Assembly: GCF_033366695.1 (NCBI RefSeq) | Contig: NZ_JAOBTQ010000001.1 | Span: 7,440,001-7,504,000 of the forward strand | From: Streptomyces sp. SCL15-4 | Lineage (GTDB): Bacteria; Actinomycetota; Actinomycetes; Streptomycetales; Streptomycetaceae | Length of the DNA: 64,000 nucleotides | Reading direction: 5' to 3' | Part shown: positions 44,137 through 53,193 of the stretch, in pieces | Layout of the letters: the number at the start of each line of letters is the position of its first letter | Numbering within the stretch: the stretch's first letter is position 1 | Notes under the pieces: model-generated | Databases searched by the model: none | The model's input: only the letters and a program-made list of their open reading frames with translations | Told to the model about the DNA's origin: nothing | Made by a program: the position numbers and the translations under genes

Positions 44137-44829
44137 ATGCGTGAACGTGTGGTGGCCGCGTGCGACGGGGCTTCGAAGGGAAACCCCGGACCGGCCGGAT
44201 GGGCGTGGGTGGTCTCGGACGACGACGAGCGGACCCCCGCCCGCTGGGCGGCGGGCCCGCTCGGCCGGGCCACCAACAACGTCGCCGAACTGACGGCCCT
44301 GGAGCGGCTGCTCACGGCCGTCGACCCGGAGGTGCCGCTGGAGATCCGGATGGACTCCCAGTACGCCATGAAGGCCGTCACCACCTGGCTGCCCGGCTGG
44401 AAGCGGAACGGCTGGAAGACCGCCGCCGGCAAGCCCGTCGCCAACCAGGACCTGGTGGTCCGCATCGACGAACTCCTCGGCGGCCGGTCCGTCGAGTTCC
44501 GCTACGTACCCGCCCACCAGGTCGACGGCGACCCGCTGAACGACTTCGCCGACCGCGCGGCCAGCCAGGCGGCCTCCGTCCAGGAGCCCGCCGGCAGCGA
44601 ACTCGGCTCCCCGCAGCCCCCGCCGTCGCCCGACACCCCGGCGGCGGCCGGGGCGCCGCGCCGGAAGGCACCCCGCCGCGCCGGCGCCGGGGCGTCCCCG
44701 TCCTCCCGGACCATCAAGGCGAAGTTCCCCGGCCGCTGCCCGTGCGGCCGGTCCTACGCGGCCGGCGAGAAGATCGCCAAGAACGCGCAGGGCTGGGGTC
44801 ACCCGGAGTGCCGTACCGCCGACGCCTGA
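44137..44829 (+). CDS. rnhA: Ribonuclease HI with a zinc-ribbon-like tail
   Basis: A 230-residue protein. Residues 1-145 are RNase HI with the complete active site: D10 in AACDGASKGNPG, E51 in NNVAELTAL, D73 in RMDSQYAMK, H127 in VPAHQVDGD and D139 in NDFADRAA. A Pro/Ala linker (150-195) leads to a small tail with CPCGRSYAAGEKIAKN and HPEC, four possible metal ligands (C201, C203, H222, C225). It should remove RNA from RNA-DNA hybrids; the tail may bind nucleic acid. It meets melC2 end to end, with no base between stops. Confidence 0.9.
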   Translation: MRERVVAACDGASKGNPGPAGWAWVVSDDDERTPARWAAGPLGRATNNVAELTALERLLTAVDPEVPLEIRMDSQYAMKAVTTWLPGWKRNGWKTAAGKPVANQDLVVRIDELLGGRSVEFRYVPAHQVDGDPLNDFADRAASQAASVQEPAGSELGSPQPPPSPDTPAAAGAPRRKAPRRAGAGASPSSRTIKAKFPGRCPCGRSYAAGEKIAKNAQGWGHPECRTADA

Positions 44830-45651
44830 TCAGGCGTCGAACGTGTAGTACTTCGTGTGGTCCAGCAGGTCCGCCGGGCGCACGGTGTTCCACGGCTTCA
44901 TGGTCTCGTTCAGGTCCACCACGTCCGGCGTGCCGCCCGCCGGCACATAGGCGGCGTCCGGGTGCCGCCGCTGCCACTCGGCCCACAGCTTGTCGACGTA
45001 GGCGTGGTGCAGCCAGAACACCGGGTCGTTGGGGGAGACGCCGGTGGCCATCTGCCCGCCCACCCAGACGTGCACCCGGTTGTGCAGGTTCACCCCGCGC
45101 CAGCCCTCCAGGTGGTTGCGGAAGCCGTCCGAGGCGCTGTTGTACGGCGGCAGGTCGTACGCGGCCATCGCCAGCACCGACTCCACCTCGGCGCGCGTCG
45201 GCAGCTCGGCCACGCTCGTGCCGAGCGAGCGGCGCAGGAACGTCCGGCCGTCGACGCGCACGTTGACCGGCCAGTTGCCGGTGGACGCGGCGAACGGCCC
45301 GTCCATCACCCGGCCGTCGGTGCTGCGCCCGGTGCCGCCGAGGAAGTCCGGCGCCCACAGCGAGGCCCGCACGGTCCGGTCGGTGCTCCAGTCCCAGTAC
45401 GGCAGCGTGACGGAGGAGTCCACGGCCCGCAGCGCCTCTTCGAAGTCGAGCAGGAATCTGCGGTGCCAGGGCAGGAAGGAGGGGGAGCGGTGGCCGGTCC
45501 GCTCACCGCTGTCGGTGTCCGACATGATGAACTCGTTGTGCGTGCGGACGAAATCGTCGTAGCGCCCGCTGCGCTTGAGTTCGAGGACGGCGGCGACGAA
45601 CCGGCGCTTCTCGTCGGCGGTCAGGGTGGCCTGGTTCTTGCGTACGGTCAT
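44830..45651 (-). CDS. melC2: Tyrosinase
   Basis: A 273-residue type-3 copper enzyme that turns tyrosine into dopaquinone and so makes melanin. All six Cu ligands are present at the positions known from Streptomyces tyrosinase: H38 (RTHNEF), H54 (TGHRSP), H63 (PWHRRF) for CuA, and H190 (NLHNRVH), H194 and H216 (WLHHAY) for CuB. It has no signal peptide and is exported in complex with MelC1. The start ATG 45651 is 34 bases after the melC1 stop, so the two form an operon. Confidence 0.96.
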   Translation of the reverse strand: MTVRKNQATLTADEKRRFVAAVLELKRSGRYDDFVRTHNEFIMSDTDSGERTGHRSPSFLPWHRRFLLDFEEALRAVDSSVTLPYWDWSTDRTVRASLWAPDFLGGTGRSTDGRVMDGPFAASTGNWPVNVRVDGRTFLRRSLGTSVAELPTRAEVESVLAMAAYDLPPYNSASDGFRNHLEGWRGVNLHNRVHVWVGGQMATGVSPNDPVFWLHHAYVDKLWAEWQRRHPDAAYVPAGGTPDVVDLNETMKPWNTVRPADLLDHTKYYTFDA

Positions 45652-45685
45652 GGTGCGCGGTGCTCCGAAATCCTTGCGGGGGCGG

Positions 45686-46075
45686 TCAGTTGGCGGGGAA
45701 CGGCAGCAGCGGGGCGCCTTGCAGCTCGTCCACCGCGGCACGGGCGGCGGCGCGCGGGGTGGGCACCGGGTCGTAGTGGCTGACGACACTGATCCAGCTG
45801 CCGTCGGCGTTGCGCATCACGTGCAGCCGCACGCCGTCGATGAACACCGCGTATCCGCCGCCGTGTTCGTGGTGGTGCTCGGTGCCGTCCGCCGGACGGC
45901 CCTGTATCCGGCGGCCCTTGTAGACCTCGTCGAAGGAATCGGGCGCGGCGGGGTCGTGGTGGCCGGTGGCGGGCGCGGCGGTCGCGGCGGGGGCGGTGAG
46001 GGCGACGGCCGCCGTGGCGGTCGCGGCGACGGCGGCCGCCGCGGTGAGCGCGCGACGCCGGGTGATCTCGGGCAT
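45686..46075 (-). CDS. melC1: Tyrosinase co-factor (copper chaperone and export partner)
   Basis: A 129-residue MelC1. A twin-arginine signal ([16 protein letters not shown]) at the N-terminus carries MelC2 out through the Tat system. The mature part keeps a His cluster (EHHHEHGG at 66-73) and the Tyr that plugs the tyrosinase active site (Y101 in [11 protein letters not shown]). GGAGG is seven bases before ATG 46075. melC1 is first in the operon and is needed for loading copper into MelC2. Confidence 0.95.
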   Translation of the reverse strand: MPEITRRRALTAAAAVAATATAAVALTAPAATAAPATGHHDPAAPDSFDEVYKGRRIQGRPADGTEHHHEHGGGYAVFIDGVRLHVMRNADGSWISVVSHYDPVPTPRAAARAAVDELQGAPLLPFPAN

Positions 46076-46415
46076 GCGGGTCCTCCGGAAGAGTGATCTT
46101 TTTGGTGACGACGCATGCCTATCGGCAGGTCCCGGAGCGGAAGAAATCTCCCGGAACCGGTTGGCTGTGATCCGGACAATTAACCACATGTCATACAGAG
46201 TTGAACAAAGATGATCTTGCTGTGGCGGTGGTCCGATCCGCACCGGAACGGGGAATTCCTTGCCGGACCGCCCCGGTTTTCCTTGATCCTTTCCGGGTGC
46301 GGTCCGTCCGAGTGGCGCGGCTCACCACGCGAGACTGACGCGATCGGGCGGCCTGCCGCCCCTGCTACCCTCCGGTTCCGTTCGGACACGTCGGGTGACT
46401 GTCAGGGGTGTGTGC
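46076..46415. other. Divergent intergenic region, melC / flavin monooxygenase
   Basis: A 340-base gap holding both promoters. The minus-strand side has an A/T-rich patch at 46160-46215 (TTAACCACATG, GTTGAACAAAG) that probably contains the melC promoter. No small gene is supported. Confidence 0.4.
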
Positions 46416-47606
46416 GTGAAGGTCGTCTGCGTCGGAGGCGGGCCCGCCGGCCTCTGCCTCGCCCTCCTGCTCAAGCGGCAGGACCCGGCCCACGACATCA
46501 CCGTCCACGAACGCGACCCCGAGGGCTCCACCTACGGCTGGGGCGTGACGTACTGGCGCGGATTGCTCGACAGACTGCGGGAGTACGACCCCGAGACCGC
46601 CCGCGCGGTGGAGGGGCACTCGGTGCGGTGGACGGACGGTGTCGCCCACGTCGGCGACCTGACCACCCGGCACCGCGGCGACGAGGGCTTCGGCATCGGC
46701 CGGCACCGGCTGCTCGGCCTGCTCGCCGCCCGGGCCCGATCCCTCGGCGTCCGCCTGGAGTACGAGAGCGCGCCGGCCCGGCCGCCCGCCGGCGCGGACC
46801 TCGTCGTCGCGGCCGACGGCGTCCACAGCATCCTGCGCACCCGCCGCGCCGACCACTTCGGCACCCGCGTCACCCCGGGCCGCAACCCCTACCTCTGGCT
46901 CGGCACCACCAAGGTCTTCGACGCCTTCACCTTCGCCTTCACCGAGACCCGGCACGGCTGGATCTGGGCCTACGGCTACGGCTACAGCGGCGACCACAGC
47001 ACCTGTGTCGTCGAGTGCTCACCGGAGACCTTCACCGGACTCGGGCTGGACCGGGCCGATCCCGGCGAGAGCCTCGCACTGCTGGAGGAACTCTTCGCCC
47101 GCGTCCTCGACGGCCACCCCCTCGCCGTCCGCCCCGGCGCCTCCTGGGGAACCTTCCGCACCCTCACCAACCGCACCTGGCACGACGGCCGCATGGTCCT
47201 GCTCGGCGACGCCGCCCACACCACCCACTACTCCATCGGCGCCGGCACCACCCTCGCCCTGGAGGACGCCATGTGCCTGGCCGACGCCCTGCGCGCGCAC
47301 CCTCTGCCCGAGGCCCTCGCCGCCTACGAACGCCGGCGCCGGAGCGAGCTGCTGTCCGCGCAGAGCGCCGCCCGCTACAGCGCCCGGTGGTACGAGAACC
47401 TGCCCCGCTACATCCACCTGCCCCCGCACCGGATGTTCGCCCTGCTCGGCCAGCGCCACTCACCGCTGCTGCCGTACGTCCCGCCGCAGCTGTACTACGG
47501 CCTGGACAAGGCGGCCGGACAGCTGGAGCCCCTGCGCAGGCTCAAGCGCTGGCTCGGCCCCCGCGCCGCCCGCGCCCTGCACGCCCGCGCCGAACGCCCC
47601 CGCTGA
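46416..47606 (+). CDS. FAD-dependent monooxygenase
   Basis: A 396-residue group-A flavin hydroxylase. The dinucleotide motif VVCVGGGPAGLCLALLL opens the protein, the DG motif is VVAADGVHS, and the ribityl-binding GD motif is LLGDAAHTTHYSIGAGTTLA. YEFxxGWGVTY-like (STYGWGVTYW) and FTETRHGWIWAYGYG are shared with the anthraniloyl-CoA/salicylyl-CoA monooxygenase group, so the substrate may be an aryl-CoA, an inference only. The GTG start at 46416 has AGGGG about eight bases upstream. A CTG-started, frameshifted lipase gene begins inside its stop. Confidence 0.82.
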   Translation: MKVVCVGGGPAGLCLALLLKRQDPAHDITVHERDPEGSTYGWGVTYWRGLLDRLREYDPETARAVEGHSVRWTDGVAHVGDLTTRHRGDEGFGIGRHRLLGLLAARARSLGVRLEYESAPARPPAGADLVVAADGVHSILRTRRADHFGTRVTPGRNPYLWLGTTKVFDAFTFAFTETRHGWIWAYGYGYSGDHSTCVVECSPETFTGLGLDRADPGESLALLEELFARVLDGHPLAVRPGASWGTFRTLTNRTWHDGRMVLLGDAAHTTHYSIGAGTTLALEDAMCLADALRAHPLPEALAAYERRRRSELLSAQSAARYSARWYENLPRYIHLPPHRMFALLGQRHSPLLPYVPPQLYYGLDKAAGQLEPLRRLKRWLGPRAARALHARAERPR

Positions 47607-48409
47607 CCGAACCCACACCTCGGCCGGCCACAGCCTCCAGCGCGCCTACTGGCTGGCCCGTGCCGCCGAGCTGGCCTACCGGAACGAGGCCGCCATCGGG
47701 GAACAGGCCGCCCAGTGGGGCTTCGGGGAGGTCCGCCACCACCACACCCGCTTCACCCCGCCCTTCCCGCTCCAGGACACCCAGGCGTACACCCTGGCGA
47801 GCGACCGGATGATCGCCACCGCGTCCCGCGGCACCGAACCCGCGCAGATCAAGGACTGGCTCTCCGACGCCACCACTGCGCCACTGCCCGGCCCCGGCGG
47901 CACCGGCTACGTCCACCACGGCTTCGCCCAGGCCCTGGACTCCGTCTGTCCGGCCGTCCACGACACGCTCGCCGAGCTGCGCACCGACGGCCAGGCCGTC
48001 TACTTCACCGGGCACAGCCTCGGCGGAGCCCTCGCGATGCTGGCCGGCGCCCGGCTGTACCTCCAGGAGCCGTACCTGGCCGCCGACGGCGTCTACACCC
48101 ACGGCCGGCCCCGCACCTGCGACCGGCTGCTGGCGGAGGCCTTCCACGAGGGTTTCGGCGGCCGGATGTACCGCTTCGTCAACAACAACGACATCCCCCC
48201 AGCTCCCGCCGGAGCCGGTCTACACCCACGTCAGGGCGCTGCGCCACTTCGACTCCACGGGCCGGCTGCACGAGTCCGTGCCGCTGCTGTCGGCACTCGG
48301 CGACCGGGCCAAAGGCCTGACCTCGGACCCGTTCGCCCCGGCCTCCGACGGCGTCCGCGACCACCTCGTCCGCCACTACCTCGCCGCCCTGGAACGGAAC
48401 CTGGCCTGA
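47603..48409 (+). pseudogene. Class-3 lipase-like gene with two frame changes
   Basis: Read in the middle frame the sequence gives a lipase: HSLQRAYWLARAAELAY, FTPPFPLQDTQAYTLASD, the nucleophile elbow TGHSLGGALAMLAGA and NNNDI. Just after NNNDI a run of six C (48195-48200) throws the frame: the next frame continues PPEPVYTHVRALRHFDS and DHLVRHYLAALERN to TGA 48407-48409. At the left end, TEPTPRPA sits in that same outer frame and needs one more base to join HSLQRA; its first codon is CTG overlapping the stop of the previous gene. No ATG, GTG or TTG is available. Either a real pseudogene or two compensating errors in the sequence. Confidence 0.7.
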
Positions 48410-48476
48410 GCCGCGGGGCCGTCGCCCGGCGGCGGCCCGGCGCGGTGACCGGGCGGGAGGCGGCGACACTACCGGG

Positions 48477-49364
48477 ATGGATCTGCTGTCACTGCGCTAT
48501 TTCCAGGCCGTCGCCCGGCACCAGCACATCAGCCGGGCCGCCGAGGAACTACGGGTCGCCCAGCCGTCGGTGAGCCGGACCATCCGCCGGCTCGAAACCG
48601 ACCTCGGCGTCCCGCTGTTCGACCGCCAGGGCCGCCGCATACGGCTCAACGACCACGGCGCCGCCTTCCTGGCCCGGGTCGACCGGGTGCTGGCGGAACT
48701 CGACGACGCCCGGCGGGAGATGGCCGACGCCGCCGGGCCCGGCCCCGGACGCGTCGCCGTGGCCGCCGAGACCCTGCTCCAGCTGTCCGGTGTGCTGTCC
48801 GCCTTCCGCGCGCTGCGGCCCGGGGTGCGGGTGCGTCTGTTCCAGGCCCCGGTGGACGCCATGCACCGGCATCTGCGCTCCGCCGAGGTGGACTTCGCCA
48901 TCGCCTCCCAGCCGATCGCCGGGCCCGGCCTGCGCACGCTGGAACTGGTCCGCGAGGAGGTGCTGCTGGCCGTGCCGACCGGACACCCGCTGGCCGGCCG
49001 GGCGAGCGTCACGGTGGCCGAGCTGGCCGGCGAGGACTTCGTCAGCACCCGCACCGGCCACTGGCAACGGGCACTGCTGGAGCGGCTGTTCGCCCGCGAG
49101 GGACTGACCCCGCGGGTGGTCTGCGAGGGCGACGAGGCCGCCGCCACTCCCGAACTGGCCGGCGCCGGGCTCGGCCTGTGCCTGCTGCCGGCCGTCGCCC
49201 GGCGGGCCATCGGAGAGAACGGGCCGGTGGCGTGGCTGCGCCTGGACGCTCCCGGCTGTCACCGCACGCTCACCCTGGTGTGGCGGCGGAACGCCTATCT
49301 CTCGCCCGCCGCCCGCGACTTCCGCAAGGTGGCCGGAGAGCGGCTCATGCCTCACGCGTCATGA
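48477..49364 (+). CDS. LysR-family transcriptional regulator
   Basis: A 295-residue LTTR starting MDLLSLRYFQAVARHQHISR. The helix-turn-helix contains AEELRVAQPSVSRTIRRLET; residues 90-290 form the effector domain. It precedes the adenylate-forming ligase gene in the same direction by 90 bases and may regulate it or the genes before it. A GGGAGG lies about 23 bases upstream, too far to be ideal. Confidence 0.9.
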   Translation: MDLLSLRYFQAVARHQHISRAAEELRVAQPSVSRTIRRLETDLGVPLFDRQGRRIRLNDHGAAFLARVDRVLAELDDARREMADAAGPGPGRVAVAAETLLQLSGVLSAFRALRPGVRVRLFQAPVDAMHRHLRSAEVDFAIASQPIAGPGLRTLELVREEVLLAVPTGHPLAGRASVTVAELAGEDFVSTRTGHWQRALLERLFAREGLTPRVVCEGDEAAATPELAGAGLGLCLLPAVARRAIGENGPVAWLRLDAPGCHRTLTLVWRRNAYLSPAARDFRKVAGERLMPHAS

Positions 49365-49454
49365 ACACATGGCCGAACCGGTTGTGGAAGGCATGGACCT
49401 TCCGGCACTAGCGTCGGCCGTGCCCACCACCGCCCCGGACGAGGGAGAACAGCG

Positions 49455-50999
49455 ATGACCGAGCAACAGGTCCCTGACCGGGCCGGGTTCCGCAGTTACG
49501 CGGAGGCCGTCCTCGACGTGCTGGCCGCCGAACCGGCCCGGGCCGCGGCCACCACCGCCGAGGGGCGCGTGGTCGGCGCCGGAGAGTTCCGGGACCAGGT
49601 TCACCGGCTCGCCCGGGAGCTGGCCGCCCGCGGTACGGGCCGCGGGGCCACGGTCACCCTGCTCACCGGCAACACCGTGGAGGCCCTGGTGGCCCGTTAC
49701 GCCGCCAACCTGGCCGGCGCCCGGGTCGTCGTCCTCTACGAGGGCATGAGCCCGCCGGTCATGGCCCGGGTGATGGAGAGCGTGGACTGCTCCCTGCTGC
49801 TGGCGGACGACCGGCAGCGGGAGGCGGCACGGCGGCTGTCGCGGCTCCCCGGCACCCCGCAGACCCTCTGGCTGGGACCGGGCGGCGAGGCCGAGGACGT
49901 GCTCGCCGCGGCGGCACGGCGGCCGGCCCGGCCGATGGACGGCCGGGCCGGACCCGACGACGACTGGTGCGTCCGGCACACCGGCGGCACCACCGGCATC
50001 CCCAAGGGCATCCGCATGACCCACGGCGCCTACCGGCTGAGCATGGACCAGGGTTTCGCCGCCGCCGGCGACCCGCCCCGCTTCCTGGCCTGCACCGCCC
50101 TCGCCCACCTCGCCGGCATCTTCGCCGACCTGGCGCTCTACCAGGGCGGCTCGGTGGTCCTGCGGCACGGCTTCGAGCCCGGCGACGTCCTGGCCACCAT
50201 CCAGCGCGAACGCGTCACCCACACCTGGCTGCTGCCGCCCCTGCTCTACCAGCTCCTGGACCACCCCGACCTGCCCCGCACCGACCTGTCGGCCCTCAGC
50301 CGCGTCAGCTACGGCGGCACCCCCGCCTCACCGGCCCGGATGCGGCAGGCCGCCCGGGTTCTCGGACCGGTGCTGCACGGCATGTACGGGCAGGCCGAGA
50401 CGCAGCTCATCACCCAGACCGGCCCCACGGAGCAGGAGGTGACCGGACGCGGCGGCCAGCTGACGGTCGGCCGGGCGCTGCCGGGCGTGGAGATCGCCGT
50501 CCGGGACGCCGACGGCACCAGCCTGCCGCCCGGGGAGTGGGGCGAGGTGCGGGTGCGCTCGCCCTATGTGATGGGCGGCTACTGGAAGCAGCCGGAGCTG
50601 ACCGCCGAGGTGCTGCAAGACGGCTGGGTGCACACCGGTGACGTCGGCTACCTCGACGAGGACGGCTACCTCTACCTGGTGGACCGGATCAAGGAGAAGA
50701 TCGTGGTCGTCGGAGGCCATGTCTATCCGGCGGAGCTGGAGGAACTGCTGCTGGACCATCCCGCCGTGGGCCGGTGCGCGGTGTTCGGCAGCCGGGACGA
50801 GGACGCGGTGGAGCACGTGCACGCCGCCGTGGTGCCCGCCGCGGGGCAGCAGCCCACGCTTCGGGAGATCCGGGACTTCGTCACCGCCCGCAAGGGACGC
50901 CTCTACGCCCCCGAGGCCCTGCACCTGGTGCCGGACATCCCGCTGACGGCGGCGGGCAAACCGGACAAGCGGCAGCTGCGCGCCCGGCTGACCGGCTGA
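49455..50999 (+). CDS. Adenylate-forming acyl/aryl-CoA ligase
   Basis: A 514-residue ANL-family enzyme. The P-loop motif is RHTGGTTGIPKGIRMTH, followed by MYGQAETQ (A5), HTGDVGYLDEDGYLYLVDR (A7/A8) and TAAGKPDKRQLR with the catalytic Lys (A10). It activates a carboxylic acid with ATP and passes it to CoA. The substrate pocket is not diagnostic; a medium-chain or aromatic acid is likely. It lies near an aryl-CoA-type monooxygenase (46416), which suggests, but does not prove, a shared aromatic acid pathway. The ATG at 49455 has GAGGGAGAA upstream. Confidence 0.88.
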   Translation: MTEQQVPDRAGFRSYAEAVLDVLAAEPARAAATTAEGRVVGAGEFRDQVHRLARELAARGTGRGATVTLLTGNTVEALVARYAANLAGARVVVLYEGMSPPVMARVMESVDCSLLLADDRQREAARRLSRLPGTPQTLWLGPGGEAEDVLAAAARRPARPMDGRAGPDDDWCVRHTGGTTGIPKGIRMTHGAYRLSMDQGFAAAGDPPRFLACTALAHLAGIFADLALYQGGSVVLRHGFEPGDVLATIQRERVTHTWLLPPLLYQLLDHPDLPRTDLSALSRVSYGGTPASPARMRQAARVLGPVLHGMYGQAETQLITQTGPTEQEVTGRGGQLTVGRALPGVEIAVRDADGTSLPPGEWGEVRVRSPYVMGGYWKQPELTAEVLQDGWVHTGDVGYLDEDGYLYLVDRIKEKIVVVGGHVYPAELEELLLDHPAVGRCAVFGSRDEDAVEHVHAAVVPAAGQQPTLREIRDFVTARKGRLYAPEALHLVPDIPLTAAGKPDKRQLRARLTG

Positions 51000-51049
51000 T
51001 CCGGCCCGTCCGGCGCACGCGATGCCGTCACGGATGACAGACTGGCGCC

Positions 51050-52033
51050 ATGGACGAACGTGTGATCGGCAGGTCGGGTCAGTGGGCATCGGTGGTCGGG
51101 CTCGGCACATGGCAGCTGGGCGCCGACTGGGGAGACGTGGACGACAAGGTGGCCCTGTCCGTCCTGGAGGCGGCGGCCGAGGCCGGGGTGACCTTCTTCG
51201 ACACGGCTGACGTGTACGGCGACGGGCGCAGCGAGGAGACCATCGCCTCCTTCCTGCGCGGCCGTCCCGACCTGCACGTCCTCGTGGCCACCAAGATGGG
51301 CCGCCGGGTGGAGCAGATCCCGGAGAACTACGTCCTGGACAACTTCCGCGCCTGGAACGACCGCTCGCGCCGCAACCTCGGCGTCGACCGTGTCGACCTG
51401 GTGCAGCTGCACTGCCCGCCCACCGCCGTCTACTCCTCCGACGAGGTGTTCGACGCCCTGGACACCCTGGTCGAGGAGGAGCGCGTCGCCGCCTACGGCG
51501 TGAGCGTGGAGACCTGCGAGCAGGCGCTCACCGCGATCGCCCGGCCGGGCGTGGCCAGTGTGCAGATCATCCTCAACCCGTTCCGCATGAAGCCGCTGCA
51601 CGAGGTGGTGCCCGCCGCCCGCGAGGCCGGCGTCGGCATCATCGCGCGGGTCCCGCTCGCCTCCGGGCTGCTGTCCGGGAAGTACACCAAGGACACGGTG
51701 TTCGCGGCCGACGACCACCGCACCTTCAACCGGCACGGCGAGGCCTTCGACCAGGGCGAGACCTTCTCCGGGGTCGACTACGCCACCGGCGTGGAGGCCG
51801 CCGCCGAGTTCGCCGCGCTCGCTCCCGAGGGCTACAGCCCGGCCCAGCTCGCGCTGCGCTGGATCATCGAGCAGGAGGGGGTCACCACCGTGATCCCCGG
51901 CGCCCGCACCCCGGAGCAGGCCCGCGCCAACGCCGCCGCGGCCAAGCTGCCGCCGCTGCCGGCTCGGACCCTCACCGCGATCCGGGAACTGTACGACCGC
52001 CGGATCAAGGACCAGGTCGAACACCGCTGGTAG
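51050..52033 (+). CDS. Aldo/keto reductase
   Basis: A 327-residue AKR with a complete tetrad: D and Y in FFDTADVYGDG, K in LVATKMGRR, H in VQLHCPPTAV. The SPAQLALRWIIEQ helix and TVIPGARTPEQARAN cofactor loop are ordinary. It is the third AKR in the window, and the three are not close copies of one another. The ATG at 51050 is 50 bases after the ligase stop. Function unknown; aldehyde detoxification is plausible. Confidence 0.87.
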   Translation: MDERVIGRSGQWASVVGLGTWQLGADWGDVDDKVALSVLEAAAEAGVTFFDTADVYGDGRSEETIASFLRGRPDLHVLVATKMGRRVEQIPENYVLDNFRAWNDRSRRNLGVDRVDLVQLHCPPTAVYSSDEVFDALDTLVEEERVAAYGVSVETCEQALTAIARPGVASVQIILNPFRMKPLHEVVPAAREAGVGIIARVPLASGLLSGKYTKDTVFAADDHRTFNRHGEAFDQGETFSGVDYATGVEAAAEFAALAPEGYSPAQLALRWIIEQEGVTTVIPGARTPEQARANAAAAKLPPLPARTLTAIRELYDRRIKDQVEHRW

Positions 52034-52080
52034 CCGCTCGGCCCGTTTGAACGAACGGACGGACGGTTACACGGCACCGC

Positions 52081-52575
52081 ATGATACGGGAAGGGCGGCG
52101 CAGAGGGCGCGACGAGACCGAGGAGGAGCGGGCCGACCGGATGTGGGGTGAACTCATCCAGGAGGTCCGCGTCGCACAGACGGGCGTACAGATCCTGTTC
52201 GGCTTCCTGCTGACAGTCGTCTTCCAGGCGAAGTACGCCCGCCTGGCCGACACCGACCAGACGATCTACATCGTGACCGTCGTCATGGGCGCCTGTGCCA
52301 CCGGCGCCCTCATCGGGCCGGTGTCCCTGCACCGCCTGGTCTCCGGCCACCGGGTCAAACCGCGGGCGGTACGGCTGGCCTCCCGGATGACACTGGTCGG
52401 CCTGGCCCTGCTGCTCGCCACGATGACCTCGTCCCTGCTGCTGATCCTCCGGGTGGCCACGCACAACGGCTATGTGCCCTACCTGGTGTCGGCCGTCGTC
52501 GCCTGGTACGTCCTGTGCTGGTACGTCCTCCCCCTGTGGGCCCGCCGCCGGAACCCGGCGGACCCGGAGGACTAG
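52081..52575 (+). CDS. DUF6328-type membrane protein
   Basis: A 164-residue protein with an Arg/Glu-rich start (ETEEERADRMWGELIQEVRV) and four membrane spans at about residues 38-52, 63-83, 107-125 and 133-152. The acidic/aromatic N-terminal motif before the first span is typical of DUF6328, common in Streptomyces and of unknown function. It stops 45 bases before a strong terminator. Confidence 0.75.
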   Translation: MIREGRRRGRDETEEERADRMWGELIQEVRVAQTGVQILFGFLLTVVFQAKYARLADTDQTIYIVTVVMGACATGALIGPVSLHRLVSGHRVKPRAVRLASRMTLVGLALLLATMTSSLLLILRVATHNGYVPYLVSAVVAWYVLCWYVLPLWARRRNPADPED

Positions 52576-52620
52576 CCGCAAGGGTCCGCAGATTTCCGGA
52601 ACCGGCCGGCGGTCGGCACA

Positions 52621-52652
52621 AAGCCCTGCTTCGGGTATCCGAAGCAGGGCTT
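52621..52652. terminator. Strong bidirectional terminator
   Basis: AAGCCCTGCTTCGG and its exact complement flank the 4-base loop GTAT, a 14-base-pair stem. It lies between the convergent DUF6328 and SsgA-like genes. It is the cleanest hairpin in the window. Confidence 0.9.
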
Positions 52653-52660
52653 GCGGTTGC

Positions 52661-53086
52661 TCAGCCCGCGGAGAGGATCTCCGCCAGCAACTCGTCCATG
52701 TCGAGCCGCTCCTGACCGGGCGGCACGACCTGGTACGTCTCGCGCAGGAACGCCGCCACTCCCGGCGCCCACGCCAGCACCACCGCCCGGTGCCGGCTGC
52801 CGTCCGGGCGGGTGTCGCCGAGGAACTCCATGCGCAACTCGTGCCACGGGCCGGTGGCCTGCGGCCGCAGCCGTACGTCGCCGATGCCGACCGGACCGGC
52901 CAGGCCCTCGGCGAGCATCGCCCGGTCCAGCCGCCACGAGGCCAGCACCCGGCCGTCGTGGGCGAAGACGGCGGTGACGGCGAACGGGTCGTCGGCGGCG
53001 TAGCCGAGATGGGCCAGCACCGGACACCGTCCGGTGCCGGTCGCGAGGAGCTGCACCACCAGGGTCTTGTGCACGAACGGATTCAC
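52661..53086 (-). CDS. Second SsgA-like protein (SALP)
   Basis: A 141-residue SALP. It has LAHLGYAADDPFAVTAVFAH, DRAMLAEGLAGPVGIGDVRL and the C-terminal RETYQVVPPGQE followed by a helix that ends LAEILSAG. Compared with the SALP at 8019 the central loop is longer (DTRPDGSRHRAV), so the two belong to different subgroups. The GTG start at 53086 has GGAGG at a spacing of seven. It should act in septum or wall control during sporulation. Confidence 0.9.
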   Translation of the reverse strand: MNPFVHKTLVVQLLATGTGRCPVLAHLGYAADDPFAVTAVFAHDGRVLASWRLDRAMLAEGLAGPVGIGDVRLRPQATGPWHELRMEFLGDTRPDGSRHRAVVLAWAPGVAAFLRETYQVVPPGQERLDMDELLAEILSAG

Positions 53087-53193
53087 GCGGGGCCTCCGGC
53101 AGACAATCGTCGTAGAGACCCCTAGTACCCCGGCAGTGCCCAGGATGCTCACTCGCGCGGCTGATTCCCGTACCGCACCGCCAAAAAAGATCC

